Assembly (NCBI GenBank): GCA_021773135.1
Contig: JAJFKP010000016.1
Span: 1 to 63,707 of the forward strand
Length of the DNA: 63,707 bases
Direction: 5' to 3'
Source: Woeseiaceae bacterium
GTDB taxonomy: Bacteria > Pseudomonadota > Gammaproteobacteria > Steroidobacterales > Woeseiaceae
Of this stretch, positions 46,154 to 55,570 are shown piece after piece; position 1 is the first letter of the stretch, and each line of letters opens with the position of its first letter. Both the position numbers and the translations under genes were made by a program. The notes under the pieces are model-generated. The model saw nothing but the letters and a program-made list of their open reading frames with translations. It did no database searches and was not told the DNA's origin.

Positions 46154-46890
46154 AAATTATTCCGGCAATCGATCTCCGTGGCGGACATTGCGTACGCCTT
46201 TACCAGGGACAGTTTGATCAACAAACCACCTACGACATTGAACCCGTTGACCTGGCAGGAACATACGCGGCAATGGGATTCGACGATCTGCATGTGGTCG
46301 ACCTCGACGGTGCCAGGTCCGGACGTCAGGAGAATCGAAAAATCATTCGCAGGATTGTTGATGCCAGTCAACTGCGTGTACAGCTTGGTGGCGGCATACG
46401 CACGCAATCTGAGCTCGAATCCTGTCTCATAGCGGGCGTATCACGAGTCATCGTGGGCAGCCTCGCCGTCACCAGACCTGGCACCGTGCAAGGCTGGCTT
46501 AAGACATTTGGCCCGGAAAAGATCGTCGTGGCGCTGGATGTGACGATAGGAGAAGACGGCGTGCCCCGCGTTGCCACGCACGGGTGGACTCGGTCGTCAC
46601 AGCTGACACTTTGGCAATGCCTTAACGACTACATCTCAGCGGGATTAGAAAACGTGTTGTGCACCGATATCAGTCGCGATGGTGCGCTTACGGGGCCAAA
46701 CCTTGGACTGTACAGACAGCTGATCGACAAATACCCGGCCGTTCAACTACAGGCATCGGGTGGCGTTCGCTATATGAATGATCTCCGTGCACTAAGAGAC
46801 ATCGGTGCCGCAGCAGCGATCAGCGGACGGGCCCTGCTCGATGGAAGAATTTCTGCAGCGGAGATAGAGTCATTCCTGCTCGCCGCATAA
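46150..46890 (+). CDS. hisA: ProFAR isomerase
   Basis: A 246-residue TIM-barrel isomerase. It starts [21 protein letters not shown], with catalytic Asp8, and continues [19 protein letters not shown] and [13 protein letters not shown]. The start codon is TTG in the overlap TTGA with the hisH stop. The 3' end overlaps the deduced start of hisF by 19 bases. Confidence 0.96.
   Translation: MKIIPAIDLRGGHCVRLYQGQFDQQTTYDIEPVDLAGTYAAMGFDDLHVVDLDGARSGRQENRKIIRRIVDASQLRVQLGGGIRTQSELESCLIAGVSRVIVGSLAVTRPGTVQGWLKTFGPEKIVVALDVTIGEDGVPRVATHGWTRSSQLTLWQCLNDYISAGLENVLCTDISRDGALTGPNLGLYRQLIDKYPAVQLQASGGVRYMNDLRALRDIGAAAAISGRALLDGRISAAEIESFLLAA
46860..46863 (+). promoter_or_regulatory. Ribosome binding site of hisF, fixing an ATT start
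   Basis: GGAG lies inside the 3' end of hisA, 8 bases before ATT 46872. No ATG, GTG, TTG or CTG occurs in the hisF frame between 46801 and 46932, so this site decides the start. Confidence 0.7.
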
Positions 46891-47639
46891 TTCCGTGCCT
46901 TGATGTACGCGACGGCAAAGTCGTCAAGGGTGTGCAGTTCCGCGAGCATCGCATCGTCGGTGATATTCTCGAACTTGCCGAGAAATACAGCCGTTCGGGC
47001 GCCGATGAAATCGTGTTCTATGACATCACGGCGAGTCCGGATGGCCGAACAGTCGACAGAACCTGGGTAAACAAAGTTGCAGCGCTGCTCGATATCCCGT
47101 TTTGTGTTGCCGGTGGCATTCGATCAGTCGCCGATGCCGAAGAGATTCTAGGCCACGGTGCCGACAAGATTTCTGTCAACTCGCCGGCCCTTGAGAATCC
47201 GGCGCTGATATCCGAGTTGGCAAGGCGATTCGGTTCACAATGTGTGATTCTTGGCGTCGACAGCCGCATGGTCGGTGAGTCGTGGCAGGTCTATCAATAC
47301 GCCGGCGACGAAAACCGGATTACCTCTACGTCACGCGCCACCCTGGAGTGGATCGCTGAAGCGCAGCAGCGTGGCGTCGGCGAAATAGTGCTCAATTGTA
47401 TGAATCGAGATGGCGTACGTAACGGATACGACATAGATCAGCTTGCTACAGCCAAAAACAGTTGCGACGTGCCGTTAATCGCGTCCGGCGGCGCCGGTGT
47501 TATGCAGGATTTCGAGGAAGTCTTCAACGTGGCAGATGTTTCCGGCGCGCTGGCAGCCAGCGTTTTTCACGATCACAGCTTTTCTATCCCGGATCTCAAA
47601 CAATACCTGCACATGGCCGATATCGAGGTGCGCCTGTGA
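46872..47639 (+). CDS. hisF: Imidazole glycerol phosphate synthase, cyclase subunit (ATT start)
   Basis: A 255-residue TIM-barrel cyclase when read from ATT 46872: [14 protein letters not shown]. With this start the two catalytic aspartates fall at D11 (PCLDV) and D130 (ILGVDSR), exactly the numbering of E. coli and Thermotoga HisF. The first conventional start in frame, GTG 46932, would delete the first beta strand and D11. GGAG is 8 bases upstream of ATT. Other motifs are [40 protein letters not shown] and SGGAG. It converts PRFAR with ammonia from HisH to IGP and AICAR. Its stop overlaps the hisIE start (GTGA). Confidence 0.93.
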   Translation: MPARRIIPCLDVRDGKVVKGVQFREHRIVGDILELAEKYSRSGADEIVFYDITASPDGRTVDRTWVNKVAALLDIPFCVAGGIRSVADAEEILGHGADKISVNSPALENPALISELARRFGSQCVILGVDSRMVGESWQVYQYAGDENRITSTSRATLEWIAEAQQRGVGEIVLNCMNRDGVRNGYDIDQLATAKNSCDVPLIASGGAGVMQDFEEVFNVADVSGALAASVFHDHSFSIPDLKQYLHMADIEVRL

Positions 47640-48292
47640 CTCCCCTGGACGAGAGAATTGACTGGAACAAAGGCAACGGCCTGGTGCCTGCCATCGTGCA
47701 GCACGTTGTGACCGCACGCGTGCTGATGCTTGGCTACATGAGCCGCGAGGCACTCGCCGCAACGCAGTCCAGCAACCTCGTAACCTTTTACAGCCGATCG
47801 CGCGATTGCCTCTGGACGAAAGGCGAAACCTCGGGCCACAGGCTCCTGCTTCGCGATATCGAAGTCGATTGTGACGGCGATACCATCCTCGTGCAGGCGA
47901 TGCCGGACGGACCCACGTGTCACCGGCAGACTTCAAGCTGTTTCGGTCATGATGTGGAGCAGCCTGGCTTTGGGTTTATTGGTCAGCTGGAATCGATCAT
48001 TCGGCAACGGAAGAATGCAAGTCCCGCCGAAAGCTATACGGCAAAACTGATGCTTGCCGGTACGCAGCGAATCGCACAGAAAATCGGGGAAGAAGGCGTA
48101 GAGGTTGCGCTGGCCGTCATGCAGGGCGATCGACAGAAAATAACCAGCGAGACGGCAGACCTGATCTACCATGTGATGGTGCTGTTGGCGCATCAGGACT
48201 TGCAAATCGCCGACGTCGTGCATCACCTGGAAACGCGACATTGCAAGAGTAACTTGCGGGCAACGCAAGCAGGTGCGCCGCCAAATTCCTGA
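47636..48292 (+). CDS. hisIE: Bifunctional phosphoribosyl-AMP cyclohydrolase / phosphoribosyl-ATP pyrophosphatase
   Basis: A 218-residue HisI-HisE fusion. The cyclohydrolase half (about 1-115) has [12 protein letters not shown], the metal motif EVDCDGD and [11 protein letters not shown]; the pyrophosphatase half (about 120-200) has [20 protein letters not shown] and [13 protein letters not shown]. Start GTG 47636 overlaps the hisF stop as GTGA; longer upstream starts would lie inside hisF. It catalyses steps 2 and 3 of histidine synthesis and ends the operon. Confidence 0.95.
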   Translation: MTPLDERIDWNKGNGLVPAIVQHVVTARVLMLGYMSREALAATQSSNLVTFYSRSRDCLWTKGETSGHRLLLRDIEVDCDGDTILVQAMPDGPTCHRQTSSCFGHDVEQPGFGFIGQLESIIRQRKNASPAESYTAKLMLAGTQRIAQKIGEEGVEVALAVMQGDRQKITSETADLIYHVMVLLAHQDLQIADVVHHLETRHCKSNLRATQAGAPPNS

Positions 48293-48313
48293 TGTCTAAC
48301 GGATCATTCACTC

Positions 48314-48351
48314 GATTTGCCGGCAGGCTGAAGCGCTAGAACCGGCGAATC
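48314..48351. terminator. Possible terminator hairpin between convergent operons
   Basis: GATTTGCCGG (48314-48323) pairs with CCGGCGAATC (48342-48351), ten pairs including one G-U, around an 18-base loop. It lies between the hisIE stop (48292) and the lipoprotein stop (48390). A T-run (GATTTTCCC) follows about 10 bases later; the U-tract is weak. Confidence 0.4.
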
Positions 48352-48389
48352 AAAGACCTGATTTTCCCGCCGAGAATGTGTATCCCGAG

Positions 48390-48992
48390 CTAAGAATCCG
48401 GCTGCAGTCCTATTGCCCCGAGTTCGCTTGCAATATCTCGGCAAAATTGTGCAAGCACATCACTCATGGCCTCTGCAATTGCGCCAGGATCGTCGCGCCT
48501 GGCTGCTTGAGACTGATAGCGAACACGCCGTGGCGGTAAATGCGTTGTGCCGTTCATGGCGACGATTCCCCACTGGACTTCCAAAACAACGTTGCCGTCC
48601 GGACCAGCGTGGAATCGATCAAAGCGACCGGTGAGACGGTAGTCAATGTTTAAAGCCGCAGACGTCGGAAAGGCGACAACGATCACCCTGTCCAGAAGCT
48701 GATCCAGGTTACTTGCGAGGACGCGATGGATGGCGTCGTCCAATGGCTCCGCCCAGCGATTGAAGTCGTCAACTATTATTTCTGCGCCGGGACCGCGGCG
48801 CACCATTTGCGAACGGTTCAAATACTCGGGCATGCGGAACGCGCCTACCGCAATTATCGGTGCACCTGGGGCACCCTCAGCCACGCGGCTGCCGATGCTA
48901 TCCAGCGCGTAGTAGTGCACGGTTGGCGACGATCCACAGCCGGCCATAAACAACACGCATAGGGTAACCAGGTGTCGGACTGTTTGATTCAT
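48390..48992 (-). CDS. ABC-type transport auxiliary lipoprotein (PqiC/DUF330-like)
   Basis: A 200-residue lipoprotein with lipobox MAGC (Cys19). The mature part starts with YYALDS and contains VGAFRMPEYLNRSQMV and WAEPLDDAIHRVLASNL, the PqiC/YmbA signature. These outer-membrane lipoproteins work with MCE proteins in lipid transport across the periplasm. It follows the MCE gene by 25 bases and is the last gene of the operon. Confidence 0.85.
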   Translation of the reverse strand: MNQTVRHLVTLCVLFMAGCGSSPTVHYYALDSIGSRVAEGAPGAPIIAVGAFRMPEYLNRSQMVRRGPGAEIIVDDFNRWAEPLDDAIHRVLASNLDQLLDRVIVVAFPTSAALNIDYRLTGRFDRFHAGPDGNVVLEVQWGIVAMNGTTHLPPRRVRYQSQAARRDDPGAIAEAMSDVLAQFCRDIASELGAIGLQPDS

Positions 48993-49017
48993 GTTTGTTT
49001 ATCCCTTGGCAAACTGT

Positions 49018-50019
49018 TCATTCCGGCTTGCCCCGCAAGATCGCTTCCGGGTTGCGTTCCATGTAGTCGAAATATTCCCGAACAGACCTGGCCGCACGCT
49101 CGAGTTCATCCATTGTATTGCCAAGTTGATAGGCCTGGTCGGAGTCACCGCTAAGCTGTGATCTGGCGGCTCTGAGCGTCTGCTCGATCTCTTCGAGCGC
49201 TGCAACCAACTGTCGCAGGACCGGCCGAAATTCTTCGATCAGCTGGCCGACATTCTCGTCAGCATTATTGAACATGCTTCCGGCAGCCGCCGATGCCAGG
49301 CGCATTTCGTCGAGCATCGCGCCAACCTGTCCGGCAAGTTCCTGCATATCCCCGTCGTTAACAAGCTGGCTGATGCCTGCAAGGGATGCACGCAGGTCGT
49401 CCGACCGGGCCAGGTCGTCAATTGACTGCAGGGCGTTGTTCAGCCCGCGACTAAGGCCCTCGAAATCGACGGTCTCCTGAATATTCGCGAACCAGGCTTG
49501 AAGATTAGTGAGGAGCTGCTGGACATTCGATGCGATCGTCGGGATTTCATTGTACGGTGGATCGACGGCACGCATCACGGCTTCAGTTTCGGGTTCGAGC
49601 TGCAGGGCCACGTTCAACTGTCCGGTTACGAAACTTTCCATTTGCAGTGAGGCACGCATGCCTGCGTCGTAAATCAGTGTTTCATGGTCAATTCGAGTCG
49701 CGAAGTCGGCGTCAAGCTGGCCACCCGATTTCGTGCGGATGTCCTCGTTGAGTAATTCCAGCACAACCTGGGTTTCCGTTTCGTAATTGACCTCATCGAT
49801 GACGAGGTCAATATCCGCTACGTAGCCAATACGGACGCCATTTAGCATGACGTTCGCACCAACCCGCAGTCCGTTAGTGGGTTCCGAGAAGACCGCTACA
49901 TAGCGGTTTTTCTCTGCAAATACTTGTGCGCCGCCAAAAATTGCAAAAGCGCCCGCGATCAAAATGACTGCGCCAACGACAAAGGCACCAATCACCACGG
50001 CGCTTGGCTTCTTACTCAT
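49018..50019 (-). CDS. MCE/MlaD-family lipid transport protein
   Basis: A 333-residue single-MCE-domain protein. One N-terminal transmembrane helix (VVIGAFVVGAVILIAGAFAI) is followed by the MCE domain (about 40-120; YVAVFSEPTNGLRVGANVMLNGVRIG) and a long coiled-coil tail (about 150-320) that likely forms a periplasmic needle or tunnel. It binds phospholipids in Mla-type systems. It overlaps the ATPase gene upstream by four bases. The tail is longer than in MlaD of E. coli, more like PqiB-group or Mce proteins. Confidence 0.87.
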   Translation of the reverse strand: MSKKPSAVVIGAFVVGAVILIAGAFAIFGGAQVFAEKNRYVAVFSEPTNGLRVGANVMLNGVRIGYVADIDLVIDEVNYETETQVVLELLNEDIRTKSGGQLDADFATRIDHETLIYDAGMRASLQMESFVTGQLNVALQLEPETEAVMRAVDPPYNEIPTIASNVQQLLTNLQAWFANIQETVDFEGLSRGLNNALQSIDDLARSDDLRASLAGISQLVNDGDMQELAGQVGAMLDEMRLASAAAGSMFNNADENVGQLIEEFRPVLRQLVAALEEIEQTLRAARSQLSGDSDQAYQLGNTMDELERAARSVREYFDYMERNPEAILRGKPE

Positions 50020-50783
50020 GTCATCATTTCCGCCGTGCCGCGTTGCAGGAAGTTGCGAACCACCAAATTCTCATGATTATCCCTTAAGTCTTTCGGATCA
50101 CCGGTTGCCAGCTGGGTCTTTGTGACCGGGTCCAGAAAGACCGAATTGTTGCCGATATTCAAAATACTCGCCAGCTCATGCGTAACGATGACGACGGTCG
50201 TGCCAAGACTGTCGCGAAGTTCCAAAATCAAATCGTCCAGCAGTTTGGCGCTGATCGGATCGAGGCCTGCAGACGGCTCATCGAAGAACAATATCTCCGG
50301 ATCCAGCGCCATGGCCCGAGCCAGCCCGGCGCGTTTCATCATACCGCCGGAAATCTCGCTCGGATAATAGTCCTCAAAACCTGCCAGCCCAACCAGCATC
50401 AGTTTGTAGGCCACTACGTCGCGAATATCCGCATCACTCAGTTCGGTGTACTGCCGCAGCGCCAGGCCGATGTTTTCCGCCAGCGTCATCGAGCTCCAGA
50501 GCGCGCCGGCCTGGAAAGTCGTTCCAAAGCCGCGTTTCATTGCGTCCTGCTGCCCGGGCCCGGACGACCAGAACGGTATGCCGTTGTAGTAGACGTCACC
50601 GAGGGCCGGGCTCTTCAGGCCAATCATGCACTTCAATAACGTGCTTTTGCCGCAGCCCGAGCCGCCCATGATGATAAAGATGTCCCCGCGACCGATATCG
50701 AAATTCAAATTTCTCTGAACGACAAAATCGCCGTACGCAAGCGTAAGGTTTTGCGCAACTATTTGTGGGGTGGAATCTGACAT
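50016..50783 (-). CDS. ABC transporter ATPase, MlaF-like
   Basis: A 255-residue ABC ATPase. Walker A is MGGSGCGKSTLLK, the signature SGGMMKRAGLARA and Walker B ILFFDEPSAGLD, all characteristic of MlaF/Ttg2A lipid-transport ATPases (SGGMMKRAGLARA is typical). It powers the permease encoded immediately upstream, whose stop is 1 base before its start. Cytoplasmic. Confidence 0.92.
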   Translation of the reverse strand: MSDSTPQIVAQNLTLAYGDFVVQRNLNFDIGRGDIFIIMGGSGCGKSTLLKCMIGLKSPALGDVYYNGIPFWSSGPGQQDAMKRGFGTTFQAGALWSSMTLAENIGLALRQYTELSDADIRDVVAYKLMLVGLAGFEDYYPSEISGGMMKRAGLARAMALDPEILFFDEPSAGLDPISAKLLDDLILELRDSLGTTVVIVTHELASILNIGNNSVFLDPVTKTQLATGDPKDLRDNHENLVVRNFLQRGTAEMMT

Positions 50784-50784
50784 T

Positions 50785-51915
50785 TCAAATCCCGATATTG
50801 ATGTATATGACCGTCAGTACCGAGGCGCTGACAACAATCAGGACGATACCCATTACCACCGCCCTCGTCGTACTTTGACCAACCGCCAGTGCACTCTTGC
50901 CGCATGCCATGCCTTGCTGACAGCCGGCAAGCGCGACAAGGCTGCCGTAAACTATGCTCTTGAATAAACCGCCGAACAGGCTGCTCAGGTCGACTGCGTT
51001 GACGGTCTGCGCAATGTATTGAATCAGGCTGATATCCAGCATCACAATGCCTACCGCCAAACCGCCCAGAATTCCCATCAGGCTCGCATACATCGTTAGC
51101 AGCGGCATCATTAAAACAAGCGCGATCACGCGTGGCGTGACGAGAAAATCAACAGGCTGCATACCCAGCGTTTCCAGGGCATCGATTTCTTCATTCACTT
51201 TCATCGTACCGATCTGCGCCGCATAAGCAGCCCCGGTCCGCCCGGCCATGATGATGGCGGTCATTATCGGCGCCATTTCCCGGATCATCGCGACTGCCAC
51301 GAGATCAGCGGTATAAATACCGGCACCAAACATGTTCAACTGCATGACGCCGACAAACGCAAAAATCATGCCGATGAGAAAACTGATCACACTCACAATG
51401 GCGAATGCCTGCGCACCTGCCTCCTGGATATAGAACAACAAATCAGAGCGCAAATAGGTTGCAGTGCCATGCATGAAGCGCCCGAGCGAAAGTACCAACT
51501 CACCGACGAATCTGAGCAGGTCTCTGGCGCCTGTGGTGAAATCGAGGGCGCTGTCGCCAACACGCTCAAGAAAACCTGTTTCTTTGGCGTGCCGCCTGTC
51601 TCCCTCGCGTTCAGGAACGGCAAAGGCGAGACCCAGCAGCCGCCGGGCCCCTTCGGGTAGACCGGCCTCATCGATTTTGATGTCTTTTTTCGCAGCCTCG
51701 CGATGTATTGCCAGCAAGGCGATAATCAGCCCGGTATCCCATTCGCCGAGGCGCTCGGTGTCAAACGAAACGGTGTCTGGCGTCACCTGTTTTTGCAGCT
51801 GCCGCAATACGGACTTCGCGCCCGGCAATCCCGTGCCCAGCATCCAGTCTCCGGCAAAGGTGACGAGAAGTGTATTGTCGCTGCCGGGGTCGCTATCTAC
51901 ACGGGCTTCGGTCAT
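50785..51915 (-). CDS. STAS-MlaE fusion lipid-transport permease
   Basis: A 376-residue protein. The N-terminal third (about 1-115) is a STAS-like domain (LLVTFAGDWMLG, GEWDTGLIIALLAIHREA); the rest is an MlaE permease with about five helices (GGLFKSIVYGS, MREMAPIMTAIIMAGRTGAAYAAQIGTMKVNEEIDALETLG, shown in parts). In many Mla systems the STAS protein MlaB is separate; here it is fused to the permease. First gene of the operon mlaE-mlaF-mlaD-pqiC-like. Inner membrane. Confidence 0.9.
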   Translation of the reverse strand: MTEARVDSDPGSDNTLLVTFAGDWMLGTGLPGAKSVLRQLQKQVTPDTVSFDTERLGEWDTGLIIALLAIHREAAKKDIKIDEAGLPEGARRLLGLAFAVPEREGDRRHAKETGFLERVGDSALDFTTGARDLLRFVGELVLSLGRFMHGTATYLRSDLLFYIQEAGAQAFAIVSVISFLIGMIFAFVGVMQLNMFGAGIYTADLVAVAMIREMAPIMTAIIMAGRTGAAYAAQIGTMKVNEEIDALETLGMQPVDFLVTPRVIALVLMMPLLTMYASLMGILGGLAVGIVMLDISLIQYIAQTVNAVDLSSLFGGLFKSIVYGSLVALAGCQQGMACGKSALAVGQSTTRAVVMGIVLIVVSASVLTVIYINIGI

Positions 51916-52415
51916 TAGTCAGTCAGTAATCGGGACGTCGCTATTCTACCGGTGTCTGGCAGGTAATTGTGATTGCCTGGCCAAATGTCGCGACGATAAG
52001 ACCTGCCAACACCTACCAGGGAAACAAGGGCATCGGTACAGGTTTTCGAGCCATATCCACGTATGCCGTCGGCTTCAGTGAATGTGCAGAATTTTGCGTA
52101 ATTGTGCCGGAGTGCACGACCCGCGGCCACGATGACGAAACTATGAGTAGTGTCAAGGATGGTAATTTCTTCCGCTAGTGGCGGCAGGCTAGTAAATCCG
52201 GATCTTTGCGGAACTAAGCGTTAACCAACGATGCCGCGGGCAGATTGCCTGTAGTAAGCGAACGCCATAAACACTCTGATTGTTCACCAGGCCAATGACG
52301 CGAGGAGAAGGCGGCATTGGCGCCTAAAGTGTGCACTGATTATGTGCGGATGGGCTATCAATCGGGCGCAGAACGAGCTCGGTTTAAGGCAATCAGGATT
52401 GAATCGGCATACATG
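51916..52415. other. Intergenic region, nothing recognised
   Basis: About 500 bases upstream of the Mla operon and downstream of the MsrQ-like gene (stop at 52416). It should hold the Mla promoter next to 51915. I see no gene with a ribosome site, no repeat and no clear terminator. Confidence 0.45.
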
Positions 52416-53003
52416 TCAACTTCGCAAAGTCCTGTTTCTGTTTGTCACAGCGAGGCGAATTGCAATTAACAGGACTACGACACCGAGGTGCATGTAGCCC
52501 GAAGTGGGATCGAAAGCGGTCAGTATCCAGTGAGCGAAAGTAAAGGCCGTTCCGAGATAAACCAATTTGTGGAGCGATTTCCACGAACCGCGTAATGCCC
52601 GCACGGAGTAGTCGTTACTGGTTGCAGCGAGTAGAAAAAATACAATCAGGGCGATCCACCCTGTCAGCAACGGTGGCTGAAGATTCTCATTAACAGCCGC
52701 CTGGAAACTTTCCAGATTCTCAAGGTATATGACCGTGTGAGTTGCGCAGTAAAAGAAGGTCGCTACCCCTAAATCTCTGCGCCGCCGTCTTAGCCAGCCG
52801 GCCCACTTCGAACTCCGAAACAGCAGCCACAAGGGCGTTACCGCCAGCACGATGATAAGCAGTCGAGTCGACTGTAGGCCCGTCCAGTGGAGAATCTCCC
52901 CGTAGAACAGCTGACCATCTGCAAACCGCCCCAATTGCAGCACGAGCGGAATGTAGAGCAGCCCCCAAAGGGCAGCTCTGCTGTTCAGAACGGCACGGAT
53001 CAC
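52416..53003 (-). CDS. MsrQ/YedZ-like ferric-reductase-fold membrane haem protein
   Basis: A 195-residue protein with about six transmembrane helices of the ferric reductase-like fold. Haem-ligand candidates are the histidine in FYCATHTVIYLENL, the histidine in SWKSLHKLVYLG and the later HWIL; RRRRRDLG is a typical cytoplasmic loop. MsrQ normally donates electrons to the molybdopterin protein MsrP, which repairs oxidised methionine, but no msrP is next to it. The gene starts 15 bases after the helix-hairpin-helix secreted protein, so the two likely form an operon. Confidence 0.8.
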   Translation of the reverse strand: MIRAVLNSRAALWGLLYIPLVLQLGRFADGQLFYGEILHWTGLQSTRLLIIVLAVTPLWLLFRSSKWAGWLRRRRRDLGVATFFYCATHTVIYLENLESFQAAVNENLQPPLLTGWIALIVFFLLAATSNDYSVRALRGSWKSLHKLVYLGTAFTFAHWILTAFDPTSGYMHLGVVVLLIAIRLAVTNRNRTLRS

Positions 53004-53018
53004 TGCATACCTGTCCGG

Positions 53019-53648
53019 CTAATTCAGAGTGACGTAACTTTCCAGCCGTGCCACTTCGTCTTCGTCGACGTACTTGCCTATCTCGCGCCGAAACTGTTCC
53101 ATGCTTGTGTATGGACGGTACTCTTCGAACTCATGCACCATCCTCGAAGTCATGCCCGGAATGGTCATTAGGTCACTGGCAGAGGCCGAGTTGAGATCCA
53201 GCGGAATAAACACGTACTGTTCCAGACGCGCGACTTCGTCGGCATCGACGTACTTGCCAATCTCACGCCGAAACTGCTGCAGGGACGAATACGGACGGTA
53301 TTCCTCGAATTCATGCGCCATTCGGCTGCTCATGTCGGGAATCAGCATGATTTCTGCCCGCTCTGCTGCATTGAGGTTGATCTGCCGAAAAACAGATTGA
53401 TAAACAACCGTTCGTTCATCATCGCTCAACGATTTTGACAGGACATCATCCAGCGCTTGTGCATTCACGTAGGGACGTCCTGCCTCAATGGCAGATGCCA
53501 GCGCCGAATCGATACCTGCGACCGCTTGCAGAGTGTCGATTTGAGCGAGGTTTGCGTCCAGCAGGGTGTCGTTCTCACCAACCTGGGCGTAGACCGGTGT
53601 GGTCATGAGTAGTACTGCCACGCAGGTCGTAGCGATAGACTTGTACAT
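53019..53648 (-). CDS. Exported protein with tandem helix-hairpin-helix repeats
   Basis: A 209-residue protein with a signal peptide (MYKSIATTCVAVLLMTTPVYAQ). Three ComEA/HhH-like units follow: a diverged one (about 28-88), then two near-identical 60-residue units (91-150 and 151-209) sharing SRM-HEFEEYRPY, QFRREIGKYVD and DEVARLE. HhH motifs bind DNA non-specifically or mediate protein contacts; the EFEEYRPY variant is one I do not recognise from ComEA. ATG 53648 is chosen for its GAGGAA upstream; a longer start (53693) would precede the signal peptide. It precedes the MsrQ-like gene by 15 bases. Confidence 0.75.
   Translation of the reverse strand: MYKSIATTCVAVLLMTTPVYAQVGENDTLLDANLAQIDTLQAVAGIDSALASAIEAGRPYVNAQALDDVLSKSLSDDERTVVYQSVFRQINLNAAERAEIMLIPDMSSRMAHEFEEYRPYSSLQQFRREIGKYVDADEVARLEQYVFIPLDLNSASASDLMTIPGMTSRMVHEFEEYRPYTSMEQFRREIGKYVDEDEVARLESYVTLN
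53022..53378 (-). repeat. Tandem intragenic duplication (two 60-codon units)
   Basis: Units 53199-53378 and 53022-53198 encode the duplicated HhH blocks of the secreted protein and are alike at DNA level, for example around ACTTGCC and CGCCGAAACTG in both. The period is 180 bp. Such duplication can expand or contract. Confidence 0.85.
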
Positions 53649-53752
53649 ATTATTTTCCTCGGTAATGAATTCGTTGTTGCCAGGCCCGCGCATGACATTG
53701 ACCTTTACGCACTACATTAGTTCAAGCCTGAAAATGCCGCACTCTCAAACAT

Positions 53753-55486
53753 TTATGGTGTTTGGGCGTACACTTTGCGTCCAGCGAAATACGTTGCATC
53801 GACGCCTATTGTCCGAAAACGCTCATGCATCGGCGCTGGAACTGTGCCATCGAGCACAACGAAGTCAGCCCATTTGCCGACGGTAATCGAGCCAATCTGA
53901 TCTTTCCAGGGTGTAATATCTGCACCGGCCTGCGTATAGGCATGCAGCGCTTCCTCGAAACTCAACGCCTGCTCCGGGTGCCACGGCCTGCCACCATTGA
54001 AGCCAAACGGGCTTTCGCGAAATATCGCATCTGCGATCTGGACCAACGGGTTAAGTGGCGATGTGGGGTAATCGGCCCCGAAAACCAGCGGCACACCGGC
54101 ATTGAGCATCGACTTCCAGACATAGGCACGATCCTCACGATGTGCACCCACTCTTTCCGGAACGTAGCCAATCGAATTGGTGCCGTGATTAGGCTGCATT
54201 GAGGCAACAACGCCCAGCTTGCCAAAGCGCAAGACATCGCTCGCTTCGACCAGCTCTAAGTGCTCGATGCGATTCGGAAACGGGACGACATTATCCTTGG
54301 CGGCTTCAAAAGCATCGAGTGACGCACGCACTGCAGCGTCGCCAATCGAGTGAATGGCGACAGGCAGACCGGCAGCGGTCAATTTGTCGACCTGCATGTT
54401 CAGGTCCTGGGGAGAAGTTATGTATTCTCCCTTCCAGCCTTCACGGTCCCGATAACCTTCCATCAGGACCGCGGTGTGCGCCGACAATACGCCGTCATTC
54501 ATGAGTTTGACGAAGCCAACTCGCAGCAGTGGGCCGATTTCGCTTTCTTTGCCGGTATCCTGGACTCGAGCCGCAGTTCTTGCCTTAAGTGCAAGAATGG
54601 TTTCGACGCTGGCTTCAAAGTTACTGACCTCACCACGAGGTCCCCGATGTCCATACCAGACCCTGAGCGTCGGGTCGCCGTTTTCAACAATATAGAGATA
54701 GTCTTCGAGGCCACCCATCTGGTGCATACCCGTGACGCCGAAGCTGTTGGCGTAGCGGGACATTTCTGCAAGTCCTGCTCTGCGCTGCTGATCGCTGCGG
54801 GCGGGAATTACGCGGCGTACCAGTCCCTGCGCTCCTTCGAGCAGAATGCCCGTCATTTGCCCGGATTCCGGATCGACGACTATTTCGCCACCCGGCGGCG
54901 CCGGCGTCTCCGCTGTTACACCCGCCATCTCGAATGCCAGTGAATTTGCCCAGCCATAGTGACCGTCAATATGGCTTAAGAGAATCGGCCGGTCAGGTAC
55001 GACCTCATCAAGCATTTGTTTGGTCGGGTAGACGCCATCGATAACCGTATGGTCCCAGCCGCCTCCGGTGAGCCACTCGCCGTCGGGCAACCGTTGATCG
55101 GCTTCCTCGATCAATCGCAGCCATTCGTCCTTGTCTGTGATATAGGAAAGATCGACCCCGGCGACCACCGGCGAATCTCCGCTTACGTGCGAATGACCGT
55201 CGACGAAGCCCGGCGTTACCGTCTTGCCCGCCGCGTCGATAATTGCGGTGTCGCCGTCGGCCAGCGCGCGAATCTCAGCATTGGTTCCAACGGCTGAAAA
55301 CTTGCCATTCTCAACGGCAAAGGCCTGCGCCTTCGGTGCCGCAGGATTCACGGTAAAGACATCGCCGTTGACAACAATCAGGTCGATGGCAGCGAATGCC
55401 GGCCGACCCAAAATATGCGCTGCTATTGCTACCCAAGCAGTTACATATAAACCTTTTGAAACAACAACTTGTATTCTATACTTCAT
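53753..55486 (-). CDS. Exported amidohydrolase (YtcJ-like, amidohydrolase 3)
   Basis: A 577-residue metal-dependent hydrolase of the YtcJ group. A signal peptide-like N-terminus (about 1-32, ending AFA) precedes VNGDVFTVNP, the metal-site VTPGFVDGHSHVSGDS, and SHIDGHYGWANSLA, with VAIHSIGDAAVR and FGADYPTSPLNPLVQ later. The family hydrolyses amide or other C-N bonds of small molecules; the substrate is not predictable. It is the last of four consecutive minus-strand genes with spacings of 66-104 bases and may belong to one operon. The likely signal suggests it acts outside the cytoplasm. Confidence 0.85.
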   Translation of the reverse strand: MKYRIQVVVSKGLYVTAWVAIAAHILGRPAFAAIDLIVVNGDVFTVNPAAPKAQAFAVENGKFSAVGTNAEIRALADGDTAIIDAAGKTVTPGFVDGHSHVSGDSPVVAGVDLSYITDKDEWLRLIEEADQRLPDGEWLTGGGWDHTVIDGVYPTKQMLDEVVPDRPILLSHIDGHYGWANSLAFEMAGVTAETPAPPGGEIVVDPESGQMTGILLEGAQGLVRRVIPARSDQQRRAGLAEMSRYANSFGVTGMHQMGGLEDYLYIVENGDPTLRVWYGHRGPRGEVSNFEASVETILALKARTAARVQDTGKESEIGPLLRVGFVKLMNDGVLSAHTAVLMEGYRDREGWKGEYITSPQDLNMQVDKLTAAGLPVAIHSIGDAAVRASLDAFEAAKDNVVPFPNRIEHLELVEASDVLRFGKLGVVASMQPNHGTNSIGYVPERVGAHREDRAYVWKSMLNAGVPLVFGADYPTSPLNPLVQIADAIFRESPFGFNGGRPWHPEQALSFEEALHAYTQAGADITPWKDQIGSITVGKWADFVVLDGTVPAPMHERFRTIGVDATYFAGRKVYAQTP

Positions 55487-55570
55487 TTAGTTTCGTACCT
55501 CATGCGCCGACCTCGCAGACTAACTCTGCAGTCATTGCAGGTAAGCCAATTAAGCTTCTGGTCGGGTAAT

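Noticed and set aside
46932-46934. GTG as the hisF start
   Set aside because: It would remove the first beta strand and catalytic D11, and there is a better-supported ATT start with GGAG upstream.
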